A stretch of DNA of 56,474 nucleotides, from positions 1 through 56,474 of the forward strand of contig REEC01000130.1 in assembly GCA_007695285.1 (NCBI GenBank). Direction: 5' to 3'. Position 1 is the stretch's first letter. Every line of letters begins with the position of its first letter. The notes under the pieces are model-generated. The model saw only the letters and a list, made by a program, of their open reading frames with translations. It was not told the origin of the DNA and ran no database searches. Origin of the DNA: Spirochaetaceae bacterium (GTDB taxonomy: Bacteria > Spirochaetota > Spirochaetia > DSM-27196 > PXBQ01). The translations under genes were made by a program, and so were the position numbers. Below are positions 29,335 to 36,758 of the stretch, in pieces.

Positions 29335-30621
29335 ATGCGAAAACTGCCTGTTATCAGTTCCGATCCACTTTTAAACGACCGAGCGGCTCGCGTGTGCGCA
29401 AAGTTCGGATACGAGTTCGAGCCGGTCTTCCTCGAGTCGGGAGACGAAGCTCTCGAGTACCTGATGTACGAACTGCCCGAAATCAGCGTCGTAAACTACT
29501 CGGACCCCGCGATCGATATGCTGTCGGTGCTCGAGGCGGTAAAGGCGGACCCGTGGCTCCATTACGGCGGACTCGTCGCGGTGCATAGCAGAAGGGACGC
29601 GAAGGCGGTCGCCGACGTGATGCCCGACTCGAATATCTTGAGCCTGATCCCTCGCAGTGAATTTGTCACCGGTTTTTTTCGTGTGCTAAGGATTCTTATT
29701 CAGAATCGACAGATCGTGTTCCAGCGCGAGCTTCAGTCACACCTGATCGGGAACATTTCCGGCAGCTTCGTGATGGACTCCGATCCCCTGAACATCCGCA
29801 CGTACGCCAATCTGGTCTCGAACTTTTTGTTTAACTCAAACTACATCGACCGTGACGGTCGTGAGCGACTGCACGTCGCCATTTTCGAGTCGCTCATGAA
29901 CGCGGTTGAGCATGGCAACTGCGCAATCTCGTACGACGAGAAGTCCGAGTGGCTTGAAAGACACGGCGATATCCTTCCGTTGATCAGGCAAAAGCTTCAA
30001 AAGCGGGAAATCCGCAATAAGCGCGTTTTCTTCTCGTATCGGATCACGCCCGAACGGTCGTTCTATACGATTCGAGACGAGGGGAACGGGTTCGACTGGC
30101 GGAAACACCTCGACGCAGGAGCGGGGACCGTCAATCTTTCGTTGCACGGCCACGGAATCAGGATGGCCAACCACTACGTCGACGCGCTTTCGTATAATGA
30201 AAGCGGGAACGAGGTTTCGTTCGAAATGGCGCATCACGCCGACGCGGCAAACGCGGTGCCCGCGTTCTTCGCCGACCAGGACGAGGCTGTCTTTGAAGAC
30301 GGTGAGACCGTGTTCATGCAGGGAGAAGAGTCCAACTTTCTGTACTACATCATATCGGGAAAGCTCGATGTGCTCACCGACGGGACGTTGGTTTCGACGC
30401 TATCGGCTGACGACATTTTTCTCGGTGAGATGTCGTTCCTGCTGAATAATCGGCGGTCGGCGACCGTGAAATCAAACGGGCGCAGCGTTCTGATACGGAT
30501 CACAAAGAATTCGTTCGTCTCGACGATTAAAGCCAAACCGCACTACGGGATCTTTCTCGCACGTCTTCTCGCAAATCGACTTTCGCGGTTGAACGCGTCT
30601 TTTGCTCGAACGCACGGCTGA
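29335..30621 (+). CDS. Three-domain signalling protein: receiver-like, GHKL ATPase, cNMP-binding
   Basis: Residues about 1-115 look like a receiver domain (PVISSDPLLNDRAARVC, then ISVVNYSDPAIDM) but the phospho-acceptor aspartate context is not convincing. A GHKL ATPase domain follows (about 165-295) with an N-box FESLMNAVEHGN, G1 DEGNGFDW and G2 HGHGIRMANHY, as in RsbW/anti-sigma kinases; there is no H-box of a histidine kinase. The C-terminus (about 305-425) is a cyclic-nucleotide-binding beta-roll (FEDGETVFMQGEESNFLYYI, LGEMSFLLNNRRSATV). This order suggests a cNMP-gated switch protein acting on a partner such as a sigma or anti-sigma factor. No partner gene is adjacent. Confidence 0.8.
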   Translation: MRKLPVISSDPLLNDRAARVCAKFGYEFEPVFLESGDEALEYLMYELPEISVVNYSDPAIDMLSVLEAVKADPWLHYGGLVAVHSRRDAKAVADVMPDSNILSLIPRSEFVTGFFRVLRILIQNRQIVFQRELQSHLIGNISGSFVMDSDPLNIRTYANLVSNFLFNSNYIDRDGRERLHVAIFESLMNAVEHGNCAISYDEKSEWLERHGDILPLIRQKLQKREIRNKRVFFSYRITPERSFYTIRDEGNGFDWRKHLDAGAGTVNLSLHGHGIRMANHYVDALSYNESGNEVSFEMAHHADAANAVPAFFADQDEAVFEDGETVFMQGEESNFLYYIISGKLDVLTDGTLVSTLSADDIFLGEMSFLLNNRRSATVKSNGRSVLIRITKNSFVSTIKAKPHYGIFLARLLANRLSRLNASFARTHG

Positions 30622-30676
30622 AACGGCCGACGATCACGAAAAATGAATCACGAAGGGTCGACGTTGCCGCGTCCGG

Positions 30677-30913
30677 TCACTCCGACGAGCGAACGTGCGC
30701 CTCGTACCCGAGTTTGGCGACCAGGTCACAAAGCTGAGTCAGGATCTTTTCGTTTCCGTCGTACGCGAGGTTAATTGTGTGGTTGCCTCGGTCCACGTAG
30801 ATTTCGTGTACCCCTTCGAGTTTCTTGCCGAAATGTTCGATCGCGATCGAACACGACGTGCAGTGCGCACCGTTAAGGTCGAGAATCGCTTTCTTTTCGG
30901 TTGTCGTATTCAT
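30677..30913 (-). CDS. Heavy-metal-associated (HMA) domain protein
   Basis: A single 78-residue ferredoxin-like HMA domain with the metal-binding CxxC motif in NGAHCTSCSIAIEHF. Free-standing HMA proteins of this size are copper or mercury chaperones. No metal ATPase is nearby. The gene is divergent from a redoxin gene, and a 15-bp palindrome (30935-30949) overlaps its candidate -35, so regulation by a metal or redox sensor is possible. Confidence 0.85.
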   Translation of the reverse strand: MNTTTEKKAILDLNGAHCTSCSIAIEHFGKKLEGVHEIYVDRGNHTINLAYDGNEKILTQLCDLVAKLGYEAHVRSSE

Positions 30914-30934
30914 GGGTCAAAAACTACTGAATTA

Positions 30935-30949
30935 TTGCTCGCCGAGCAA
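30935..30949. promoter_or_regulatory. Perfect palindrome upstream of the HMA gene
   Basis: TTGCTCG-C-CGAGCAA has 7-bp arms around a single base. It overlaps a weak candidate -35 (TTGCTC) for the minus-strand HMA gene. Confidence 0.45.
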
Positions 30950-30991
30950 GGATACGCGGCGACAAGATGGAAAATCGCGAATCGTCTTGAA

Positions 30992-31009
30992 TTTTCCCAT
31001 ATGGGTAAA
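30992..31009. promoter_or_regulatory. Imperfect 18-bp palindrome upstream of the redoxin gene
   Basis: The perfect core CCCATATGGG (30996-31005) is extended on both sides by T/A pairs with one mismatch. It lies about 56 bp before the redoxin start and 80 bp from the HMA start, so either gene could be the target. Confidence 0.4.
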
Positions 31010-31065
31010 CATCGTGTGCGTTTTTTATTACATTGTTCTGAGACACTGGCTGAAAGGATGGCTTT

Positions 31066-31650
31066 ATGGCATTTACGCTCGATTTAGGACAAAAGGCGCC
31101 GGATTTTTCGCTTCCGGCCACCGACGGTAAGACGTATTCACTCGCGGATTTTTCGGACGCGAAGTATCTCGTCGTTTTTTTTACGTGTAATCACTGCCCG
31201 TACGTGATCGGATCCGATGAGATCACGCGCGCGACCGCGGAGAAGTTTGCGCCACACGGCGTTCGTTTCGTCGGGATCAACTCGAACAGCGAGAAAACGC
31301 ACGCCGACGACGACTACCCCTCGATGGTTGAACGCATGAAGGAACATAACTTTCCGTGGGTGTACCTGCGCGACAAAGAGCAGACTGCGGCGCTCGCGTA
31401 CGGTGCGCTCCGCACGCCGCACTTTTTCGTATTCGATGAAAACCGCAAACTCGTGTACACCGGGCGCGGTGTCGACAACCCGAAGGACGCCGACAAGGTT
31501 ACCGTGAACGATCTCGAGAACGCGTTGAGCGAACTCACGGCCGGGAAACCGGTTTCGACGCCGCTCACCAATCCACTCGGATGCAACGTGAAGTGGGAAG
31601 GACAGGACGCGCACTGGATGCCCGCCGAGGCGTGCGATCTCGTGCGCTGA
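31066..31650 (+). CDS. Thioredoxin-fold redoxin (AhpC/TSA-like)
   Basis: Cytoplasmic thioredoxin-fold protein. It begins with [20 protein letters not shown] and has a C-x2-C-type site in [12 protein letters not shown] at about residue 44, characteristic of a redoxin group near peroxiredoxins and Res[20 protein letters not shown] supplies the second half of the fold. The C-terminal CNVKW and ACDLVR cysteines could be resolving residues. ATG 31066 follows GAAAGGATG. It is convergent with a small membrane protein gene across a strong hairpin (31669-31700). Confidence 0.88.
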   Translation: MAFTLDLGQKAPDFSLPATDGKTYSLADFSDAKYLVVFFTCNHCPYVIGSDEITRATAEKFAPHGVRFVGINSNSEKTHADDDYPSMVERMKEHNFPWVYLRDKEQTAALAYGALRTPHFFVFDENRKLVYTGRGVDNPKDADKVTVNDLENALSELTAGKPVSTPLTNPLGCNVKWEGQDAHWMPAEACDLVR

Positions 31651-31668
31651 CACGCCGTCTGTTCGACA

Positions 31669-31700
31669 CGTCACGCGTGGTGTGACCCACACGCGTGACG
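31669..31700. terminator. Strong hairpin between convergent genes (possible bidirectional terminator)
   Basis: CGTCACGCGTG (31669-31679) and CACGCGTGACG (31690-31700) form a perfect 11-bp stem with a 10-nt loop, exactly filling the gap before the stop of the minus-strand gene. No T-run is present on either strand, so factor-independent termination is uncertain. Confidence 0.45.
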
Positions 31701-31701
31701 G

Positions 31702-32151
31702 TCACTCCTCGCTCTCGTCTTCGGCTTTCCGCTCTTGGGCTTTCCGCCTGAACTCGGGAAACACGTACTCGATTCTCCCGTCGTCGCAGACCGTCATCTC
31801 GGCGTAGCCGTGGTTGACGAACACCTGGAGCATGTTTTCCGCCTCCTCGAGTGAAAGCGGCGTCTGCACGGCGATCAACGCGGGCGTCACGACGCCGTTT
31901 TCGGTCTTGGCGATCCGAAGAACCTCCTTCTCGGTGTTTTTTTCGCTCTCGTGCTCGATGAGTTTTCTGCGATTTCTCTCGCCGGGTGAGAGCATCATCC
32001 GAATTCCGCTCATCATCGGGACTATACCGCCGAATACGATCGGGAAGATCACCCACCAACCCCAGCCGTGAGATATGCGCAAGTAACCGAAGACTAAAGC
32101 GACCGCGAGTCCGCCGATAAACTCGTCGAACCCACCGTTTTGTTTACTCAT
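31702..32151 (-). CDS. Small membrane protein with cytoplasmic C-terminal domain, unknown function
   Basis: The protein has 149 aa. Two membrane helices (about residues 10-26, FIGGLAVALVFGYLRI, and 30-50, WWVIFPIVFGGIVPMMSG) are followed by a charged linker and a globular part LRIAKTENGVVTPALIA...LSLEEAENMLQVFVNHGYAE that reads like a winged-helix: a 'trigger' that ends in an acidic tail (EDESEE). I recognise no family. A promoter with perfect TTGACA lies just upstream and predicts only a 5-nt leader. Confidence 0.75.
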   Translation of the reverse strand: MSKQNGGFDEFIGGLAVALVFGYLRISHGWGWWVIFPIVFGGIVPMMSGIRMMLSPGERNRRKLIEHESEKNTEKEVLRIAKTENGVVTPALIAVQTPLSLEEAENMLQVFVNHGYAEMTVCDDGRIEYVFPEFRRKAQERKAEDESEE

Positions 32152-32162
32152 ACGCTACGAAA

Positions 32163-32191
32163 AGAGTACGAAAACGGCAACCAGGTGTCAA
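32163..32191 (-). promoter_or_regulatory. Candidate near-leaderless promoter of the small membrane protein
   Basis: On the minus strand TTGACA (32186-32191), a 17-bp spacer and TACTCT (32163-32168) predict +1 near 32156, five bases before ATG 32151. Confidence 0.45.
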
Positions 32192-32255
32192 TCGAATAGG
32201 GCCCCGGACCGAGGTCAATGCGGCTGCAGCGATAGGGGAAATCTCCGAAGATTGT

Positions 32256-32283
32256 TTGTAAATGCTGAGTATCTTTGTATTTT
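32256..32283 (+). promoter_or_regulatory. Candidate leaderless promoter of msrB
   Basis: TTGTAA (32256-32261), a 16-bp spacer and TATTTT (32278-32283) place +1 at the A of ATG 32290. No Shine-Dalgarno sequence is present. Confidence 0.45.
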
Positions 32284-32289
32284 ATACGG

Positions 32290-32892
32290 ATGAATAGCAA
32301 ACCGCATCGACACGTGTCGATAAGATTGGCCGCGATACTCGCGATTCTCACGATCGGGGTCGTCGGGGTGCGGGTTCTCGGCGCGGGCGGTGCCGGAGAG
32401 ATCGAGGCGCTGCTCGTCGACGGACTCATGGTACACGAAGCCGGTAGGTTGGAGTTCCCGATAGTGCTGTCCGAAAACGAGTGGCGCAGCCGGCTCACCC
32501 CCGAGCAGTTTCGGATCCTCCGGGAACACGGAACCGAACGCGCGTTCACCGGAAAGTACGACGGTTTTTTCGAACCGGGGACGTACTACTCCGCCGCGAC
32601 TGGGCAACCGCTTTTCTCGTCGGAGACAAAGTACGACTCGCGAACGGGCTGGCCGAGTTTCTGGGAACCGATCGATCCTGACGCCGTACGGCTCGTCTAC
32701 GATCGCAGCTTCGGCATGGTCCGGATCGAGGTTGTCGACAGTTTGAGCGGCTCTCATCTCGGGCACGTGTTTCCCGACGGTCCCGAACCGACCGGACTGC
32801 GCTACTGTATAAACTCCCTTGCTCTCGTTTTTGTCCCCGAGGGTGGCGAGCCTCCGGAAATCCTCTCTCCAACCACAGGCTCTCGGCGTTAA
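32290..32892 (+). CDS. msrB: Peptide-methionine (R)-S-oxide reductase, exported, zinc site absent
   Basis: Reduces methionine-R-sulfoxide in proteins. An N-terminal hydrophobic helix ([20 protein letters not shown]) indicates export or membrane anchoring. The catalytic cysteine lies in [11 protein letters not shown], and [17 protein letters not shown] and [12 protein letters not shown] are conserved. The two CxxC pairs that hold structural zinc in many MsrB proteins are replaced ([11 protein letters not shown] and SLSGSHLG), so this is the zinc-free type. ATG 32290 is chosen because an upstream TTG lies inside the promoter. 200 aa. Confidence 0.92.
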   Translation: MNSKPHRHVSIRLAAILAILTIGVVGVRVLGAGGAGEIEALLVDGLMVHEAGRLEFPIVLSENEWRSRLTPEQFRILREHGTERAFTGKYDGFFEPGTYYSAATGQPLFSSETKYDSRTGWPSFWEPIDPDAVRLVYDRSFGMVRIEVVDSLSGSHLGHVFPDGPEPTGLRYCINSLALVFVPEGGEPPEILSPTTGSRR

Positions 32893-32921
32893 CCGGATTT
32901 CCGTCGATCCTTTACGGTGAG

Positions 32922-32950
32922 TTGACGCTCTCCGGGAACGCGCGTACTCT
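32922..32950 (+). promoter_or_regulatory. Promoter upstream of the hydroxyacid dehydrogenase-isomerase-LacI operon
   Basis: TTGACG (32922-32927), a 17-bp spacer and TACTCT (32945-32950). A good ribosome-binding site (CCGGAGGAAAC) precedes GTG 32977. Confidence 0.45.
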
Positions 32951-32976
32951 GCAAAAAAACGCAACCCGGAGGAAAC

Positions 32977-33987
32977 GTGGACAAGATCAAAGCCGGAATC
33001 AACACGACGCGCGCGAATTGGGAGTACGTTTTTCGTCCCGAGACGATCGAGCGACTGCACGAATACCTCGATTTTGACGACTCAAACCTACCCGAAACGC
33101 CGGACAAGGCGTTTGTGATCGATAACCTCCGCGATGCGCGTGTGGTACTCAGCACGTGGGGCGCGGTCCCGTACGATTCTGACGTGCTCGGCGTCTGTCC
33201 CGCGCTCGCGCTTGTGACGTATGGGGCCGGATCGGTCAAGAAATTTCTGACCGAGCAGTTGATCGCGGCCGACGTCGCGGTATGCTCGGCCGTGCACCTG
33301 AACGCACAACCCGTCGCCGAGTTCACACTCGGTCTGATCTTCACCGCGCTAAAAAACGTGTTCATGCACCATCACGCGTTCCTCGAGAACGGACGCGCCG
33401 CGTGGTCGGTCAACAAGCGCACGTACATCGGTGGATACTACCGGACAAAGATCGGAGTTCTCGGGTTCGGGCAGGTCTCGCGACAACTTCTCGATCTCTT
33501 GAGACCGTTTGATTTCGAGATCCTGCTCGAGGATCCGTACGTGAACGCGGAAGAAGCCCGGGAACACGGCGCGCGCAAAGCCGAGATCGACGAGATCATG
33601 GAGACGTGCGACGTCGTGACGCTACATCACGCCGACATTCCACGGAACGAGAACATGATCAACGCCGAGAGGCTCCGTCTCATGAAGGACGGTGCTCGAT
33701 TCATCAACACGTCGCGTGGACGTCTCGTGAACGAGGCCGATCTCGCCAAAGAGCTTGCGACCGGTCGAATCTGGGCGTTTCTCGACGTCACGTACCCGGA
33801 GCCGCCCGCAGAGGAATCGCCTCTGTATCGCTTGAAAAACTGCGTGCTCACGCCTCACATCGCGGGTTCGATCGGAACCGAGTGCTTTCGGATGGGAGAC
33901 TACTGTCTCCGTGAGGTCGAAAACTGGATCCACGGCCGTGCGTTCGAGAATCGCCTCGATCTCGCCGCGCAGGGATCACGCGCATGA
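32977..33987 (+). CDS. D-2-hydroxyacid dehydrogenase family protein
   Basis: NAD(P)-dependent oxidoreductase of the D-isomer-specific type. The nucleotide-binding segment is GVLGFGQVSRQLLDLL (about 153-168). Catalytic Arg lies in INTSRGRLVNEADL, and the catalytic histidine in LTPHIAGSIG (about 290). Length 336 aa. It is followed by a TIM-barrel isomerase with an ATGA overlap and a LacI regulator, so it is probably part of a regulated carbohydrate pathway, perhaps reducing a keto-acid or keto-sugar. Confidence 0.9.
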   Translation: MDKIKAGINTTRANWEYVFRPETIERLHEYLDFDDSNLPETPDKAFVIDNLRDARVVLSTWGAVPYDSDVLGVCPALALVTYGAGSVKKFLTEQLIAADVAVCSAVHLNAQPVAEFTLGLIFTALKNVFMHHHAFLENGRAAWSVNKRTYIGGYYRTKIGVLGFGQVSRQLLDLLRPFDFEILLEDPYVNAEEAREHGARKAEIDEIMETCDVVTLHHADIPRNENMINAERLRLMKDGARFINTSRGRLVNEADLAKELATGRIWAFLDVTYPEPPAEESPLYRLKNCVLTPHIAGSIGTECFRMGDYCLREVENWIHGRAFENRLDLAAQGSRA

Positions 33988-34808
33988 GTGGTTCGGTTTT
34001 CTCACCGGGGCTTGTTTCGGTCACTTTTCGTTCTCTCGATCCCGAACGGATCATCGACGAGTGTGTCCGCGCGGGCCTCACGGGCATCGAGTGGGGTGGC
34101 GACGTCCACGTTCCTCACGGCGATATCGATACCGCCGAGAAGGTCGGCGCTTTGACGCGCGCGGCAGGGCTCACCGTCGTCGCGTATGGATCGTACTACC
34201 GGTTTGACGACGTTCTCGGCGGCCCCGACGCGACCGTACATTTCGAGACGGTTCTCGAGACCGCGGTCGCGCTCGGAGCGCCCGTCATCCGCGTCTGGGC
34301 GGGGAGAAAAGCCTCCGATGACGCGACCGAAACCGAACGGAAAACGATCGTCGAGAAAGCGCGCGAGATCGGCGAAGCGGCGCGCGGTCACGGCATCGAC
34401 GTGGCGTTCGAGTATCACCGAGGTACGTTGACCGACACCAACGACTCCGCACTCAATCTATTGACGCGCGTCGATCACCCCGCGATCACGTCGCTCTGGC
34501 AGCCTGCGCACGACGAAGATATTCCGACGCGGATCGCCGGGTTGAAACGGATTCTCCCGTATCTCGCGCACATTCACTGTTTTTACTGGACCGTGAAGCC
34601 GGGTGAGAGCCGGCCGGAGCGGTTACCTTTACGTGACGGCGAGGACGCGTGGCGCGCGTACCTGTCGGCAGTGCGTGACTTCGGTCGCGTCGATCGTGAT
34701 CCGATCTGGGTTCTGATGGAGTTTGTTCGCGACGATTCGGTCGCGCAGTTTCACGCTGATGCGGAGACGATTACGCGATGGCTGAACGAGATAAACCGCG
34801 AGCGGTGA
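33984..34808 (+). CDS. Sugar phosphate isomerase/epimerase (xylose-isomerase-like TIM barrel)
   Basis: AP-endonuclease-2-type TIM barrel. Metal-ligand segments are FEYHRGTLTDT (Glu), SLWQPAHDED, LAHIHCFYW (His) and VLMEFVRDDS (Glu). Length 274 aa. The start overlaps the stop of the hydroxyacid dehydrogenase, and its own end overlaps the LacI-family gene by 31 bp, so all three are translationally coupled. The substrate is unknown. Confidence 0.88.
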   Translation: MSGSVFSPGLVSVTFRSLDPERIIDECVRAGLTGIEWGGDVHVPHGDIDTAEKVGALTRAAGLTVVAYGSYYRFDDVLGGPDATVHFETVLETAVALGAPVIRVWAGRKASDDATETERKTIVEKAREIGEAARGHGIDVAFEYHRGTLTDTNDSALNLLTRVDHPAITSLWQPAHDEDIPTRIAGLKRILPYLAHIHCFYWTVKPGESRPERLPLRDGEDAWRAYLSAVRDFGRVDRDPIWVLMEFVRDDSVAQFHADAETITRWLNEINRER

Positions 34809-35800
34809 CCGTGTACGACGTCGCGCACCGGCTCGATCTGTCGCCGAGCACGGTGTCCCGCGTCCTGAACAACTCCTTGTTGATCAGCAGCGAGAAAAGC
34901 GATCTGATCCTTCGTACCGCGGCCGAGATGGGGTACGTCAAGAGGACGATTCGCAGGCACGCGGCGCGGTCGATTCTGAATATCGCGCTCTTTCTTCCGA
35001 TCGCGCCCGAGGCTCAAATTCACCTCTTTTACGACTTTGCCGAGCTCATCGTGAGCATAAAGGCCGGTTTCGGAAATACACGCGCGAACATCGTGACGGT
35101 TCCCGTCGGATGCGCCGAAGAAGTGATCGGCCAAAAGAAGATCGGAGGTATCGACGGCTGTATCTTCGCGTTTTCCGAGCCGGATCCCGCGTTCACGGCT
35201 GTGTGCCGAGCCAAGGACATTCCGATCGTGCTGTTGAACCGGACCGATCCTGAGCTCGACTTTGTGACCGCGGATAACGAGGGCGGCGTCGTCCGGTTGG
35301 TCGAACACGCGAACCGGGTGTACGGGAGCGCGATCAGGCCGGCCTTTGTATCTTTCCCGGTGATGTCGCACGTGTCTGCGGTGCGCGAGCGGGGATTCAA
35401 CGTGGGGTGCGAGCGGATCGGCGTCGCCGGTGCCGACCGGCGCGTGTACCCGATTTACGATCTGCGCGAGGTTCCGGGGCTGCTCGAAGCTGCTACCGTC
35501 GACGAGCGGAACGTAATCGTGTGTTTCAACGACATTCTCGCGGTATCGCTGTACCAAGCGGCTCTTCACCGCGGAGTGAGAATTCCGGAAGATTTCGGCG
35601 TGACCGGCTTTGATAACTCACCGGTCGCCGGGCTGCTCGACAAGAAGATCACGACGGTCGATCTCGCGGTCGCCGAACTCGGGCGACGTGCCGCGACGTG
35701 GCTTCGTGAGCGGATTATCGAGCGGTCGCAGGTCCGACTCGCCGATACGGTGCCGGGCCGGTTGGTCGTCGGCGAAACCGTCGGAAGCCGGCGCGAATAA
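34778..35800 (+). CDS. LacI-family transcriptional regulator
   Basis: N-terminal HTH VTVYDVAHRLDLSPSTVSRV (about residues 10-29) followed by the hinge region and a periplasmic-binding-protein-like core (residues about 65-335) with ITTVDLAVAELGRRA near the C-terminus. Length 340 aa. ATG 34778 follows GCGGAGACG; an internal GTG at 34805 would still keep the HTH. It sits just upstream of a promoter with a 16-bp palindromic operator (35852-35867), its likely binding site. Confidence 0.92.
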   Translation: MAERDKPRAVTVYDVAHRLDLSPSTVSRVLNNSLLISSEKSDLILRTAAEMGYVKRTIRRHAARSILNIALFLPIAPEAQIHLFYDFAELIVSIKAGFGNTRANIVTVPVGCAEEVIGQKKIGGIDGCIFAFSEPDPAFTAVCRAKDIPIVLLNRTDPELDFVTADNEGGVVRLVEHANRVYGSAIRPAFVSFPVMSHVSAVRERGFNVGCERIGVAGADRRVYPIYDLREVPGLLEAATVDERNVIVCFNDILAVSLYQAALHRGVRIPEDFGVTGFDNSPVAGLLDKKITTVDLAVAELGRRAATWLRERIIERSQVRLADTVPGRLVVGETVGSRRE

Positions 35801-35813
35801 TTCGCGAAAAAAG

Positions 35814-35842
35814 TTGACAACCTCGGCAAGCCGGAGTAAAAT
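35814..35842 (+). promoter_or_regulatory. Strong promoter of the uronide operon
   Basis: Perfect TTGACA (35814-35819), a 17-bp spacer and TAAAAT (35837-35842). The predicted start near 35849 lies immediately before the palindromic operator. Confidence 0.75.
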
Positions 35843-35851
35843 CGGGAGTTG

Positions 35852-35867
35852 TTGTTGCATGCAATAA
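35852..35867. promoter_or_regulatory. LacI-type operator, 16-bp palindrome
   Basis: TTGTTGCATGCAATAA is symmetric at all but one pair of positions (TTRTTGCATGCAAYAA). It sits just downstream of the promoter's -10, where a bound repressor would block initiation. The sequence GCAATAA recurs twice more just downstream (35872-35878 and 35885-35891), each preceded by CG or AC and spaced 13 bp apart. Confidence 0.65.
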
Positions 35868-35906
35868 ACCGCGCAATAAACTACGCAATAATACGGGAGG
35901 TTTGGC

Positions 35907-36719
35907 GTGTCACGTGATGTTCCTGTTGTATTGGTGACCGGCGCGAGCCGGGGACTCGGACGCGGCATAGCGATTGAACTCGCCGCGTCGGGGTTCTCCG
36001 TTGCGATTAACTACCGCGGAAACGCGGAGGCCGCGGCGGCGACCGCCGATCAGTGCCGTTGCCGCGCCGGCGAGCGAGACGACTCAGGTGCGCGTGAACA
36101 GGAGTTTGTCGCGTTTCAAGGCGATATCTCGCTCGCAGCCGACCGGGCTCGGCTCGTCGACGAAGTGACCGAGCGATTCGGCCGCATCGATGCGCTCGTG
36201 AACAACGCCGGGATCGCGCCGCGCGTGCGCGCCGATATTACTGAGGCGACCGAAGAGTCGTTCAGGGAGCTGATCGACACGAACCTGATCGGCCCGTACT
36301 TCCTCACGCAGGAAGTCGTCTCTCGTTGGTTGAGAAATCCAGGCTCCTCACCGATTGTCGGGGGGCGGAAGATCGTGTTCATCACGTCGATCTCCGCCGA
36401 TACCGCGTCGATCGCCCGAGGCGAGTACTGCGTCGCGAAAGCCGGACTTGCGATGAGTTCAAAACTCTGGGCTACGCGTCTCGCCGACGACGGAATTCAA
36501 GTGTACGAGGTCCGACCTGGAGTCATGGAGACCGATATGACGTCGGGCGTCAAGGAGAAGTACGACCGGCTCATCGCCGACGGTCTTGTGCCGCAGCGGC
36601 GGTGGGGAAATCCCGAGGACGTCGGGCGTATCGTCCGGTCTCTCTGCGCGGGAGACTTCGCGTACTCGACCGGCGCGGTGTTGTACACCGACGGCGGCTT
36701 CCATATCTCACGGCTTTAG
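35907..36719 (+). CDS. Short-chain dehydrogenase/reductase (SDR)
   Basis: Classical SDR with the cofactor loop VTGASRGLGRGIAIELA, NNAGIAPRV, and the active-site Ser/Tyr/Lys arrangement S-x(n)-YCVAKAGLAM. Length 270 aa includes an extra 20-residue loop (CRCRAGERDDSG) around residue 50-65 not usual in the family. GTG 35907 follows CGGGAGG. As the first gene of the operon with a GH88-like hydrolase and a KDG-kinase-like enzyme, it may act as a 5-keto-deoxyuronate or related reductase (KduD-like), but the assignment is inference. Confidence 0.85.
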   Translation: MSRDVPVVLVTGASRGLGRGIAIELAASGFSVAINYRGNAEAAAATADQCRCRAGERDDSGAREQEFVAFQGDISLAADRARLVDEVTERFGRIDALVNNAGIAPRVRADITEATEESFRELIDTNLIGPYFLTQEVVSRWLRNPGSSPIVGGRKIVFITSISADTASIARGEYCVAKAGLAMSSKLWATRLADDGIQVYEVRPGVMETDMTSGVKEKYDRLIADGLVPQRRWGNPEDVGRIVRSLCAGDFAYSTGAVLYTDGGFHISRL

Positions 36720-36758
36720 GCGGACGTATCGACCGTTTATGAACACAGGAGGATTTAG

